Part shown: piece after piece, positions 9,271-17,589 of the stretch
How the letters are laid out: each line of letters starts with the position of its first letter
Position numbering within the stretch: position 1 is the first letter of the stretch
Assembly (NCBI GenBank): GCA_023375785.1
Contig: SZWC01002385.1
Span: forward strand, 140,885-171,926
Direction: 5' to 3'
DNA length: 31,042 bases
DNA from: Penium margaritaceum
Taxonomy: Eukaryota > Streptophyta > Zygnematophyceae > Desmidiales > Peniaceae
Program-made: the position numbers and the translations under genes
The notes under the pieces: generated by a model
The model's database searches: none
The model's input: the letters and a program-made list of their open reading frames with translations, nothing else
What the model was told of the DNA's origin: nothing

Positions 9271-9768
9271 TTCTTGGTCCCTTTCCTGTCTAGTCTCTCT
9301 CAAATTGATGGCAATATGTCATCATTCTGACTGATGACTATACCTGGATGAGGTAGATGTACAGCCTCCGCCACAAGAGCGATGTTGCCCTGGTAGTTTG
9401 CTTGTGGCTGGTGATGGCTGAGCGCCATTCTCATCAGACCCTTCACACGTTCCACTCGGATCGTGGTGGCGAGNCTCTTTTGTACTCAGGGTAAGATGCA
9501 TCACTGCACTTATCCTGACTCCATTTCCCGAACACTACATCTGCTTGAGTTGGTTCACTAAGAAATTCTTGGTCCCTTTCCTGTCTAGTCTCTCTCAAAT
9601 TGATGGCAATATGTCATCATTCTGACTGATGACTATACCTGGATGAGGTAGATGTACAGCCTCCGCCACAAGAGCGATGTTGCCCTGGTAGTTTGCTTGT
9701 GGCTGGTGATGGCTGAGCGCCATTCTCATCAGACCCTTCACACGTTCCACTCGGATCGTGGTGGCGAG
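9180..9768 (+). other. 294-bp perfect direct duplication separated by a single N (probable assembly join)
   Basis: Positions 9180-9473 and 9475-9768 read identically by eye, with one N at 9474 between them. The first copy stops inside the integrase SDRGGE motif and the second copy continues it properly (SDRGGEFLDE). In a region this decayed, an error-free duplicate abutting an N looks like two overlapping contigs placed end to end rather than real DNA. Confidence 0.88.
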
Positions 9769-10290
9769 TTCTTAGATGAGATGGAAACCTTCTTTGTATT
9801 GCGCGGTACTTTTCACCAGCTCTCTACCAGTGCTAAACCACAGAAGAACAACGTGTTTGAGCGCTGGAACCACACCATGGAGGATGTCGTCCGTGCCATG
9901 CAGTCTGAGTACGGTCTTCTATAGTCATTTACCTTTGAAGGATTATCCTATATGACGTGGTTCTGGAACCGCCTACTAGATGGTCTTCTTCTAGACCATG
10001 TCACGCTATGCGAGTTGTGGTTTGGCCATCATGTCAACCTCTGTCTTGCTTGTATTTGAGAGTTCCTAGCCTGCGTCTGGTACATCAAGGACCAGCAGGG
10101 TTTCAAGGTCTCACTCCGTGGTCACATGTGTGCCTTTCTTTGCATCCCTCCGCACTTGAAAACCTAGCGATTTTGGGAACCCAATCGCCACCATATTGTC
10201 AAGTCTCAAGACTCTCTCTCCTTTGAGGCTCCCACAGGCCGCAACCTATCCAGCATCATGTTGTTGGCCAACAATCACGCTCCCACCTGT
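9240..10290 (+). pseudogene. Element H integrase, decayed
   Basis: The start of the catalytic core reads EILGPFPV where HxDxxGPF is expected, so the first Asp is lost. The second catalytic motif is intact as SDRGGEF (about 9752). The third region reads NNVFERWNHT in place of NGVAERxNRT, with the Glu kept. A stop at 9922-9924 is followed by recognisable downstream integrase (around 9950-10,060, ending in a TLCELWFGHH-like segment). The coordinates include the duplicated block, so true length is about 295 bp less. Confidence 0.7.
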
Positions 10291-10305
10291 GTGGCTTCTC
10301 GGTGA

Positions 10306-10815
10306 ATGGGGGAGTCTAGACCTACGGATGCCGTCCGAGCCTCCTCACCTGTGGTCCGGTCTCCGACTGATGACAATCTAGCCATTACGGCTCTTGGTCC
10401 ACTGGCCTCGTTAGCTTCTTCTGGCACATCTGCTTTTGTACCAGTGTTCGTCCCTTTTGGCATACCTGCTCCCAAGTCAGTCTCATTCCCTTCTTGCACA
10501 CCTCCTCTGTTGCCAGTCTTAGTTCCTTCTGGAACACCTGCTCGCATGCCTGTGTTGTTCTCTTCTAGCACACTTGCCTATGTGCCAGTGTTGGTCCTCT
10601 CTCGCATACCTACTTCCATGCTTATTCTGGTTTTCTCTGGCACACCTTGTCTCATGCATGCGGCAGTCTCCTCAGCCATTATTAGTCCTCTTTCTACACT
10701 TGCTTCTACCACGCACAAGCCAGCACCTTTCCATAATCGTCCGGCATACTCACCCCTTCCTTGCAAGCCTGCAGTCGCTACAACTAGGGATGAGCAGGTT
10801 GCTACATAGCCAGAT
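10306..10815 (+). pseudogene. Element H Ser/Pro-rich spacer between integrase and RT
   Basis: The open frame 10,306-10,809 (167 residues) is rich in Ser, Pro, Val and Ala and contains a 12-residue repeat annotated separately. Low-complexity linkers between integrase and RT are common in copia polyproteins. A stop (TAG, 10,807-10,809) separates it from RT. Confidence 0.65.
10423..10674 (+). repeat. Seven-unit 36-bp tandem repeat in the H spacer
   Basis: Translated units are 12 residues each and in register: GTSAFVPVFVPF, GIPAPKSVSFPS, CTPPLLPVLVPS, GTPARMPVLFSS, STLAYVPVLVLS, RIPTSMLILVFS, GTPCLMHAAVSS. The common pattern is a G/S-T/I-P start, a hydrophobic V-rich core and an S/P end. No unit has an indel. 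Confidence 0.85.
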
Positions 10816-11985
10816 GTGAGCACCTCAGCTTCGGGCTACTCTCCTAAGCCTGATGGTCATCTTCAACCATTGACCTCAAGGGCTCAACGGGCAGTCAATT
10901 CGACACCTAGATGCTCCAGTCGTAGTGTTCGGAGTGGCAATTGTGGCACAAAGGCCCTTGGCATGAGTGACCAGGCGGACCACACTGAGGTACATTTGGC
11001 ATATCCTATCGGTCACGAGTTGGTGTCTCAAGAGTTCTCAATCGCTTGCGATATTGTAGCCAACCTTGTCGTGATCAGACTGAGTCTGGAGGCGTGTGTC
11101 TTTGCCACCCGGAGCTTTCCGTTGATGATGCCTCATCCAGGCACGTTGAAAGAGGCACTCTTGGCTAAGGATGCAGAGTTGTGGCATGCTACTTGTGAGG
11201 ATGAGCTTAGAGCCATCCATGAGCATGATGTTTATGATCGTGTTGACCTCCTGTCTCAGTGGAAGGCTGTACAAGCCAGGTTGTTCTTTTGCAAGAAGGT
11301 GAAGCCTGATGGCACACTGGATCATTGCAAGGCTTGCTTGATGGCCAAGGAGTTCTCCCACGTTGAGGCTGTAGATTTTACTATCACCTTTTCTCCCATT
11401 GGCCGCATGACCATCGCTTGCGCAACATTTGGGGTTGCTTCTTACCACGACTGGGAGCTGCACTAGATGGATATGAACCACACATTCCTTCATGGCACCT
11501 TAGAGGAGGAGATCTACATGGTCTAACTACCTGGATTCAAAGTCGGTGACAAGGTTTGGCCCTTGTGCAAGGCCGTGTATGGCCTAAAACAGCCATCTAG
11601 GTACTGTATCTGAGAGATCACCAGTACACTAACATATGCGAATGACGTGCAGAGTGATGTCGACCCGTCCCTCTTTCTTAGATGCACAACAAAGAGCTTC
11701 ACCGCCATCCTTGTCTACATGGATGACCTTTTGATTGCGTCTCCCACTATGGAGGTCGTCAAGGAGGCCAAAGCGGATCTTCAAGCTGCCTATAGGATGA
11801 AAGACCTGGGTCCTACAGTCGTGTTTCTCAAGATGGAGATCATACATGATCATTAGTAATAAACACTCTTGCTATATCAGTCACGTTACACATGCGTCAT
11901 GCGAGAGAGGTTTTCTGGCCTTCTTTTTACAGTTCCCACAGCCTCCACCTCTATCACACCTGATGAGCAGGATGCTCTGAAGGTG
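10816..11985 (+). pseudogene. Element H reverse transcriptase, copy 1
   Basis: The frame opens through 11,466 and holds the copia RT entry segment (ELWHATCEDELRAIHEHDVYD, then FCKKVKPDGTLDHCKA). After a stop it continues MDMNHTFLHGTLEEEIYM, then VYGLKQPSRY, then the catalytic YMDD (11,716-11,727) with LLIASP, then MKDLGP. Several stops interrupt it. At about 11,985 it breaks off in the linker to RNase H (TPDEQDALKVDG) and the sequence jumps back to spacer-like DNA that starts copy 2. Confidence 0.8.
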
Positions 11986-13175
11986 GATGGTCCAGGACAT
12001 CAGTCCATGTTCCTCCTACACTGTCTTCCCTTCCTTGCGAGTCCCCAGCCCCTACATATTAGTCCTAGCAGCTTGCTCTCTAGCCCGAGGTGAGCACCTG
12101 AGCATCTCGCTACCCTCGCGATCCCGGTGGACTTCTCCGACCAATGGCCTCTATGGCTCAATGGACTACTCACTCAGTGCCTAGATGTCTGACTTGTAGT
12201 GTTCAGAGTCGCAAGCCCGGCACGAGGGCCCCTTTCTTGAGTTTCCAAGAGAACTACACTGAGGTACACCTAGTGTCTCCTATCTGTCACGAGTTGGTCT
12301 CTTGAGAGTTCTCATTTGCTTGCGACATCGCAACTGATCTTGTCATGGCAAGACCAGGCTCAGAGGCACATGTCTTAGCCATTCGGAGCTCTCCCTTGAT
12401 GGCATCTGATCTAGGCACGACAAAGGAGGCTCTCTCAGCTTATGATATAGAGTTTTAAATTCTTGCTTGTTAGGATGAGTTGAGAGCCATCCATGAGCAC
12501 GGTCTCTATAAGCTTGTTAACCTCCCGCTTGGGCGGAAGGTTGTACAGGACAAGTGGGTCTTCTGTAAGAAGGTCAAGCCCAATAGCACACTAGACTGCT
12601 ACAAGGCTCGCTTGAAGGCCAAGGGATTCTCACAGGTGGAGGGTGTGGACATCACTGGCTCCTTTACACCTTTTGGCCACATGACCACTGCCCGCGCTTT
12701 GTTTGGGTTTCTTACTCACCAGAACAGGGAGCTACTACTGATGGATGTGAACAACACGTTCCTCCATGACACCTTAAAGGAGGAGATCTACTTGGTCCGG
12801 TGCTTGCGCAAGACCTTAGATGAAACATTCATCTATATGTTGGAACCAGGAGATCATTGGCACACTGATACGTTCCGGTTACATGCTATGTGAGGCCGAC
12901 CCGTCCCTCTTTTTCAGATAGACAGCTGTGAGTTTCACCACCATCTTGGTTTACGTGGACGACCCCCTCATTACATTTCCTTCTATAGACGCTTTGAAGG
13001 AGACCAAAGCATACCTTTAGGCTACCTATATAATGAAGGATCTTGGTCCTGCAGCTGTGTTTCTTGAGATAAAGATCCTACGTGATTTCTAGTGGTGGAC
13101 ACTCTTGGTGCATTAGGCACCAAGACGTTATGGAGATTTTTGTTGACCTCCTTGGTACAACCCACACAGCCTCCA
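11986..13175 (+). pseudogene. Element H reverse transcriptase, copy 2 (diverged duplicate)
   Basis: This repeats the spacer end and RT of copy 1 at an offset of about 1,274 bp, for example TTCCTTGC at 10,757 and 12,031, but with many differences. The best open part is 12,480-12,893 (ELRAIHEHGLYKLV near its start, VFCKKVKP, LLMDVNNTFLHDTL, EEIYLV). The catalytic box reads YVDD (12,952-12,963) and MKDLGP follows. Between about 12,805 and 12,890 it lacks a clean match to the VYGLKQ segment of copy 1. It is interrupted at 13,176 by solo LTR 2. Confidence 0.75.
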
Positions 13176-13919
13176 TGTAAACCGAGAGACGCTCGGCGTG
13201 ACGATCACACATAGATCCCTTGGAATAAACCTCCCAATCCTCAATCCCTTGGTGTGTGGGATGATCCTTGAGATGTCGCACGACCCTCTCCTAACAGCGA
13301 GACCACAGCTAGTGACTGATGTTTCCGCCATGTGATTCTCCTGGCAGCGTTTACACTGAGGTGCAGTGCAGAAGATTTGCTGGATCAAATGGACATGTGT
13401 GAGGCAATACTAAGAAATCAAGGAGACTTGGGCATGGAGTGAATCCTTTAGACTTGATAGATCAATACAAGGCAATGTACAGAGTCTCTGGGTAAGGTTG
13501 GCATGCCTAGAACAACCCCTACGCTTCCTTATGTACCAGCCCTTATGAGTCAATCAAGAGCCCCTCGGTGCTTTGAAGCCCTGTGCTAAGGTGCAATCAT
13601 GCAAATAGCACATGCGTCATGTAGTATGCGTTGCGGGCTTTCAAATGTACCAAAGAACACCTCAATCAGTCCTTTGGCTGCAGTGGGTGAGAAAGTCGCT
13701 CCGCCTCGTTGGGGTTGAACCGTTGCTCCAGTCCATTTTCCGGACGCCCACCACCCAACTTTATCTAGCCGTATCTTTCTCGTCCTTGCACCGAATGACC
13801 CAGTTCTTGGACCAAATCTGCACAGTTCTTTCAAGTAGAATACAATTATGGCCTCAAACAAGGTGTTTGATGCCATCAGAGTGATGAAAACACCGCCTCG
13901 ACCGGCGGATCCTATAACA
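13176..13919 (-). mobile_element. Solo LTR 2, same family as solo LTR 1
   Basis: The 744-bp sequence starts TGTAAACCGAG and ends CCTATAACA. It is flanked by CTCCA (13,171-13,175) and CTCTA (13,920-13,924). It is colinear with solo LTR 1 but lacks about 180 bp that correspond to roughly 7680-7865. RT copy 1 of H (11,934-11,972) shows the uninterrupted version of this site: CACAGCCTCCACCTCTATCA. Confidence 0.85.
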
Positions 13920-14683
13920 CTCTACGTCCATCACACTTGATGGAAATGATGCTCCGGAGGTGGATGTTCCAACAGAGCTAGGGAGACAGTGGAAGTGACC
14001 CTGTACTTGTGCCTCATTGGCTCTTTGATATACTTTGTCACTACCACACGACCCGGCATTGCCTTTGTTGTCAACCTCTGTGCATTTTTTTGTAATCTCC
14101 TTGGGTGAGAGCCCTTCATGCGGCTGTCCGAGTGGTGCGGTACGTGGTTTCTACTCCATATCTCCGACTCTGCTTTCGACGACAGTGTTTGGTAATAGTC
14201 GATGGCTACATAGATGGTGACTATGCGTGGAGCCCTGATGGATACAATCAGGCAGGCTACATGTTCTTGTTGCATGGCATTGTTGTGTCATGGCACACCG
14301 AAAAGCACGGATGCATTACACGTAGCTCATGAGAGGCTTATCATTTTGCGCCAGGGGCTAGGGCTACTGATATGGTGTGGTTGCAGGGTCTAATTTTTGA
14401 GATGCATCAGTCTGTGCCTTGTTTTGTTTTATTCTGTGAGAACCAGAGTGTTATTGCCATTACAGAGAATTCAGGTGTGTTTCATGCATGCACGAAGCAA
14501 ACAACTGTTGAGCACCACTATCTACATGATCTTGTAGAGCGGCAGGCGGTTGAACTCCATCATCTGGGTCAGCATGGATATCTAGCAGGATGACCTCTGT
14601 CAAATGCACTAGCCCGCGGAAATTTCATGATGGCCATTTGTTCTGTCGGGCTTCACTCCTTACTTGAGAGTGGCAGAAGAGTA
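13920..14683 (+). pseudogene. Element H RNase H domain and polyprotein C-terminus
   Basis: After the linker (DGNDAPEVDVPTE, parallel to TPDEQDALKVDG in copy 1) the copia RNase H order is visible. It reads FVTTRPGIAFVVN, then DGDYAWSPDGYNQAGYMFLLHGIVVSWHTEK as shorter recognisable pieces, then a decayed STEAEY site (SS then stop then EAYHFA), then FCENQSVIAI and HHYLHDLVE. The end ALARGNF...GLHSLLESG is a typical polyprotein terminus. Stops and a frameshift near 14,110 interrupt it. Confidence 0.75.
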
Positions 14684-15094
14684 TGTGATTTCGGATTATT
14701 GAGCATCTTGTTATGCACCTATGTCAGTTCCGATGCAAACCCTGTTGGCGCCAGAGCACCGACAAATGGTCGCTCCACCCTCCAGCAGCTTCCAAACAGT
14801 TACAACAACGTCCCGGGTGCTTGCTGGGGTGCTCTTTGATTTTTCTACAATCGCTAGAGTTTTCTCGGTGGACTGGCTCGTTAGCCCGATTTGCATGTTT
14901 TGAATTTTCTGTCCACTGATTGATGCTGGACTTTTACGTGTGACCAGTTGTAGCATCCAGCTCGAGATTCTACATCTCTAGGTTCAGACAATGTTGCGTT
15001 TAGATGCTTGTGCGCGGAGCTACAGCCAAAACACTAGTTTTGGGTTGGTTTCAGGACAAATTGACACTGCCGTGTGCGTCATCCGTGAGGATCT
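14684..15094 (+). repeat. Candidate start of the 3' LTR of element H, cut by gap
   Basis: A purine-rich stretch (GAGTGGCAGAAGAG, 14,668-14,681) is followed within 2 bp by TG at 14,684. This is where the 3' LTR should begin after the polyprotein end. Nothing here matches the 5' LTR tail at 39-194, but the far end would be past the N gap. I see no gene in this stretch. Confidence 0.4.
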
Positions 15095-15137
15095 NNNNNN
15101 NNNNNNNNNNNNNNNNNNNNNNNNNNNNNNNNNNNNN
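15095..15137. other. Assembly gap of 43 N
   Basis: This is a run of N. The + strand element H ends on its left and the - strand element D ends on its right, so both 3' LTR ends fall in or near the gap. Confidence 0.99.
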
Positions 15138-15524
15138 TATCCCTTTTACGCGTGAGGACCGCTAGTCGATCCTCACCCAACGGCCTGCGAGCGAAGCTCA
15201 CCGGCAAACTGCAAAGTGCTAGGGCAAAGCCCTTGCTCGCCCTCTCAAAATTGGGTTTCCGAACTCGGATAACCCGAGGGCACCTCAACACACTCAAACA
15301 GAAAACAAGCCTACAGTTGTCCTAAAAGTTCTGTGAAGGAGGGACTAATCTAGGCTTCTCAAGAGTTGCATCGAAATGTTGCTAAAACCAGGTCAATCAT
15401 GTGAGAGTAGCCTAGTAGGGAGAGTCAACAGGCCACATGGCCAGGGTGGAGACGGGCACACAAGGGCATGAATCCCGGGATGTTGTGAGGATACGCCGGG
15501 ATGTCGTGCGCTCACGATGTGTCA
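15138..15524 (-). repeat. Candidate 3' LTR of element D
   Basis: On the - strand TGACACATCG begins at 15,524, directly after a purine-rich tract (15,525-15,538). It would extend into the gap. No second LTR is available for comparison. I see no gene here. Confidence 0.35.
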
Positions 15525-16569
15525 CCTCCACCCCCGGGACCAACGTGTCCTGCGCACTCATGACCACAAGCAATACATGCACATAGAAATAAACATGCCC
15601 CATTGTAAGGGAGTGCAGCAGGCTTGCAACCCAATTGATGTAGTTGAAACAGGAGGGAAGGAGAAGGGAGAGATTTAGTGAGGAAATTTGCTAACTGCGT
15701 CTCTCCACTTATGGCACAAAATTGGATGACACCAGCTTCAGGAGCTTCTCGTACGAAGTGGTATGCGCCGTTGATATTCTTGGTGCGTGGATGCAACACA
15801 CCATCATTGGCAGCAATGCGGCGTGTAGCGGAGTTGTCGCTATACAATGACACAGCATGCACATCAAATCCCAACTCTTGCAACAGGCGTACAAGCCAGA
15901 TGCCCTCGCATACCGCCTCGCCCAATTCCATGTAATCAGCTTTAGTAATGCTTTGTGCCACCCACTTCTACTTTGCACTGCACCATGACACAGCTGTAAC
16001 CACCGTGGCTATAGGCTGCACGATCGCGAGCACAATCGTTGTCACACTAGCCATCAAGCATTGGATCCTGAGTCGAAGCAAACACCAGTCCAAGCTCAGC
16101 CGTGTCAAGCACAAAACACAGAAGCTTTAGCAAAGCCTTGTGATGTGTGCTGCATGGCTGTTGACTGAACTGGACAAGCACAGTAATAGCACACGCAATA
16201 TCTAGTCACGTAGTGGTGGCCAAGTATGACAGGCTGCCCGTGATCTGTTGGTACAATGTGGGACCAGTTGCCGGTCCATAGTCTGTTGTCTGTTCATCAA
16301 GCAGGTGAGCATTAGACGTCTGGGCTCATGGGTGAATGCTGTGGCAGTAGAAGTTGCACAAGGTGTTCAAATCGCGTGGTCATGTGTGTAATGAACCGTC
16401 CTTGATGCAGTGCAAGTGTTCGTGCTGGTCTGTTCCTGACTATGGTCATGCCAAGAAAAATTTGTGCTTCACTCAAATCCGTCATGCGGTAGTGTGCATT
16501 GAGCAGTGCTTTGGTTTGTGCTATGAGTCTGGATGTGGGAAAAACGATCAACAAGTCCTCGACGTAGAC
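15512..16569 (-). pseudogene. Element D late RT and RNase H, decayed
   Basis: The 5' edge begins within a few bases of the RT catalytic box, which reads YVED (16,555-16,566), so the second Asp is kept and the first is Glu. It continues LLIVFPTSRL, then YRMTDLSEAQIFLGM, in an open frame to 16,312. Between 16,312 and 15,961 the text is broken by frameshifts but shows ITGSLSYLATTT and IACAITVLVQF, the copia connection segment. The last open frame (15,512-15,961) carries the RNase H sites AQSITKADYMELGEAV, LYSDNSAT, HPRTKNIN and ANFLTKSLPSP. Tyr-Val-Glu-Asp and the frameshifts make it inactive. Confidence 0.8.
15525..15538 (-). promoter_or_regulatory. Candidate polypurine tract of element D
   Basis: The - strand reads CCCGGGGGTGGAGG just before TGACAC. 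Position and composition suit a plus-strand primer, but there is no second copy to confirm it. Confidence 0.4.
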
Positions 16570-17546
16570 TGTCATGATGGAATTCACGTGGATGCGGTCC
16601 CGAAGTTGGTCTGATAGACTCTATTGGTTCACGTCTACTGGTTTTGGGTGAATCTGAGACTGAGCGTGAGCTTTCTAGTCGCCTCACGCTATGTGAGTAG
16701 GAATTTTGAGACTGTCAGCTTGCGAAGGGAATAAAGTCGTTTTGTGTTAGTTTTTTAACATGGACATGATCACAACATCTATAGGGCCAGTCATGAGCTC
16801 TCCAACGCATCAAACCGTGCGTGATTCGGTCAAGCGTAACCCAAGTTATGCTTGCCGAAGCGCAGGTCTCACCCACCATAGAAGCCTGACGCCGCCACTC
16901 GCTGTGGCGCCTTTGCTCACGTGCGAAGCGCCTTTCCCAAGGCGCAAATCCCATTGCACATGGTGTGGGGGTCCCCTGCACTGTTTTCATGCACCCTACC
17001 CACTTTTGGGTCGTGTTTGGTGATGGGGTGTGACGAGGTTCAACCCTGTCCGTGGACCTACAGTCAGAATTTTGACGAAGTCCCCAAGTAACAAAACGTA
17101 CTACTGAGTTTCGGACGTCGAGCCAGGTTTTTGGCTAACTCCCCCAGTAACAACCTGCACTACTGGATCCTGTGGATGATCCGCTGGATCAGGTGGATCA
17201 TCCACCGGACGCCTCGACAGGCCTATCGGAGCAATTTCTCCAGATGGTAATTCTGTTACTCGGTCCGGTCGATTATCGACCGGATTTCGAATCGCAGCTG
17301 GCTCCCAGAGCCGCTGCGCACACCCCAACTTTGGAAGACCATATCTCCCTTGATACTTGTCCGATTCCGAAGAAACAACTTCCACCGGATTTAGCAACTT
17401 GTACAATTTATGAGGCAATCCTCCAATTTAGGATCCAAGCAATCCTTGAGTTGCCAAATCCGCTGGAGCAACGTTAACACTTTCTGACGGCTCGTCGGCG
17501 CCTCCCGGCGCCGAACTTGGGCACGCGGAGGGGCAGTTTTCCAACA
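16570..17546 (-). repeat. Outer LTR downstream of B (B 3' LTR)
   Basis: The LTR is 977 bp. On the + strand it starts TGTCATGATGG and ends TTTTCCAACA. It is the most diverged of the three array LTRs in its right part (around 17,395-17,500). The palindrome region lies near 17,171-17,210 and 17,266-17,284. Confidence 0.93.
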
Positions 17547-17557
17547 TTCTCCCCCTT
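17547..17557 (-). promoter_or_regulatory. Polypurine tract of element B
   Basis: The - strand AAGGGGGAGAA is immediately next to the 3' LTR start. It is identical to the tract of A and C. Confidence 0.9.
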
Positions 17558-17589
17558 GCACCTGCCATGCCCGCTGCTCTTGCTTGCTC

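Larger units (their letters stand above)
1..15094 (+). mobile_element. Element H: old decayed Ty1/copia retrotransposon, interrupted by three insertions
   Basis: The order of parts is that of a copia element: LTR tail (to 194), primer site (195-206), gag (207-328 plus 5538-7182 plus 8108 to about 8560), protease and pre-integrase (about 8600-9270), integrase (about 9240-10,290), Ser/Pro spacer (10,306-10,815), RT (10,816-11,985), a second diverged RT copy (11,986-13,175), RNase H (13,920-14,680), then a candidate 3' LTR. Integrase before RT is the copia order. Stops and frameshifts occur in every domain, so it is long dead. It is split by element A and two solo LTRs. The two sides rejoin sensibly at each break; at the 7183-8107 insertion a zinc-knuckle-like coding frame continues across. 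The 5' boundary lies outside the window and the 3' LTR is cut by the N gap. Confidence 0.8.
15138..16569 (-). mobile_element. Element D: 3' half of another copia element
   Basis: Only late RT, RNase H and a possible 3' LTR remain, read from high to low coordinates. Its upstream part is cut off at 16,569 by the outer LTR of element B and does not reappear beyond the B-C array at 28,336. It is unlike H and A/B/C in its readable protein, so it represents a third polyprotein lineage in the window. Confidence 0.75.

Noticed and set aside
7183-13919. The two copies at 7183 and 13,176 as the 5' and 3' LTRs of one element
   Set aside because: Each copy has its own different 5-bp duplication, the DNA between them continues H across both sites, and no primer site or polypurine tract adjoins either copy.
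14684-15094. H 3' LTR confirmed by match to 39-194
   Set aside because: No matching stretch was found in the sequence available before the gap, so it stays a candidate.
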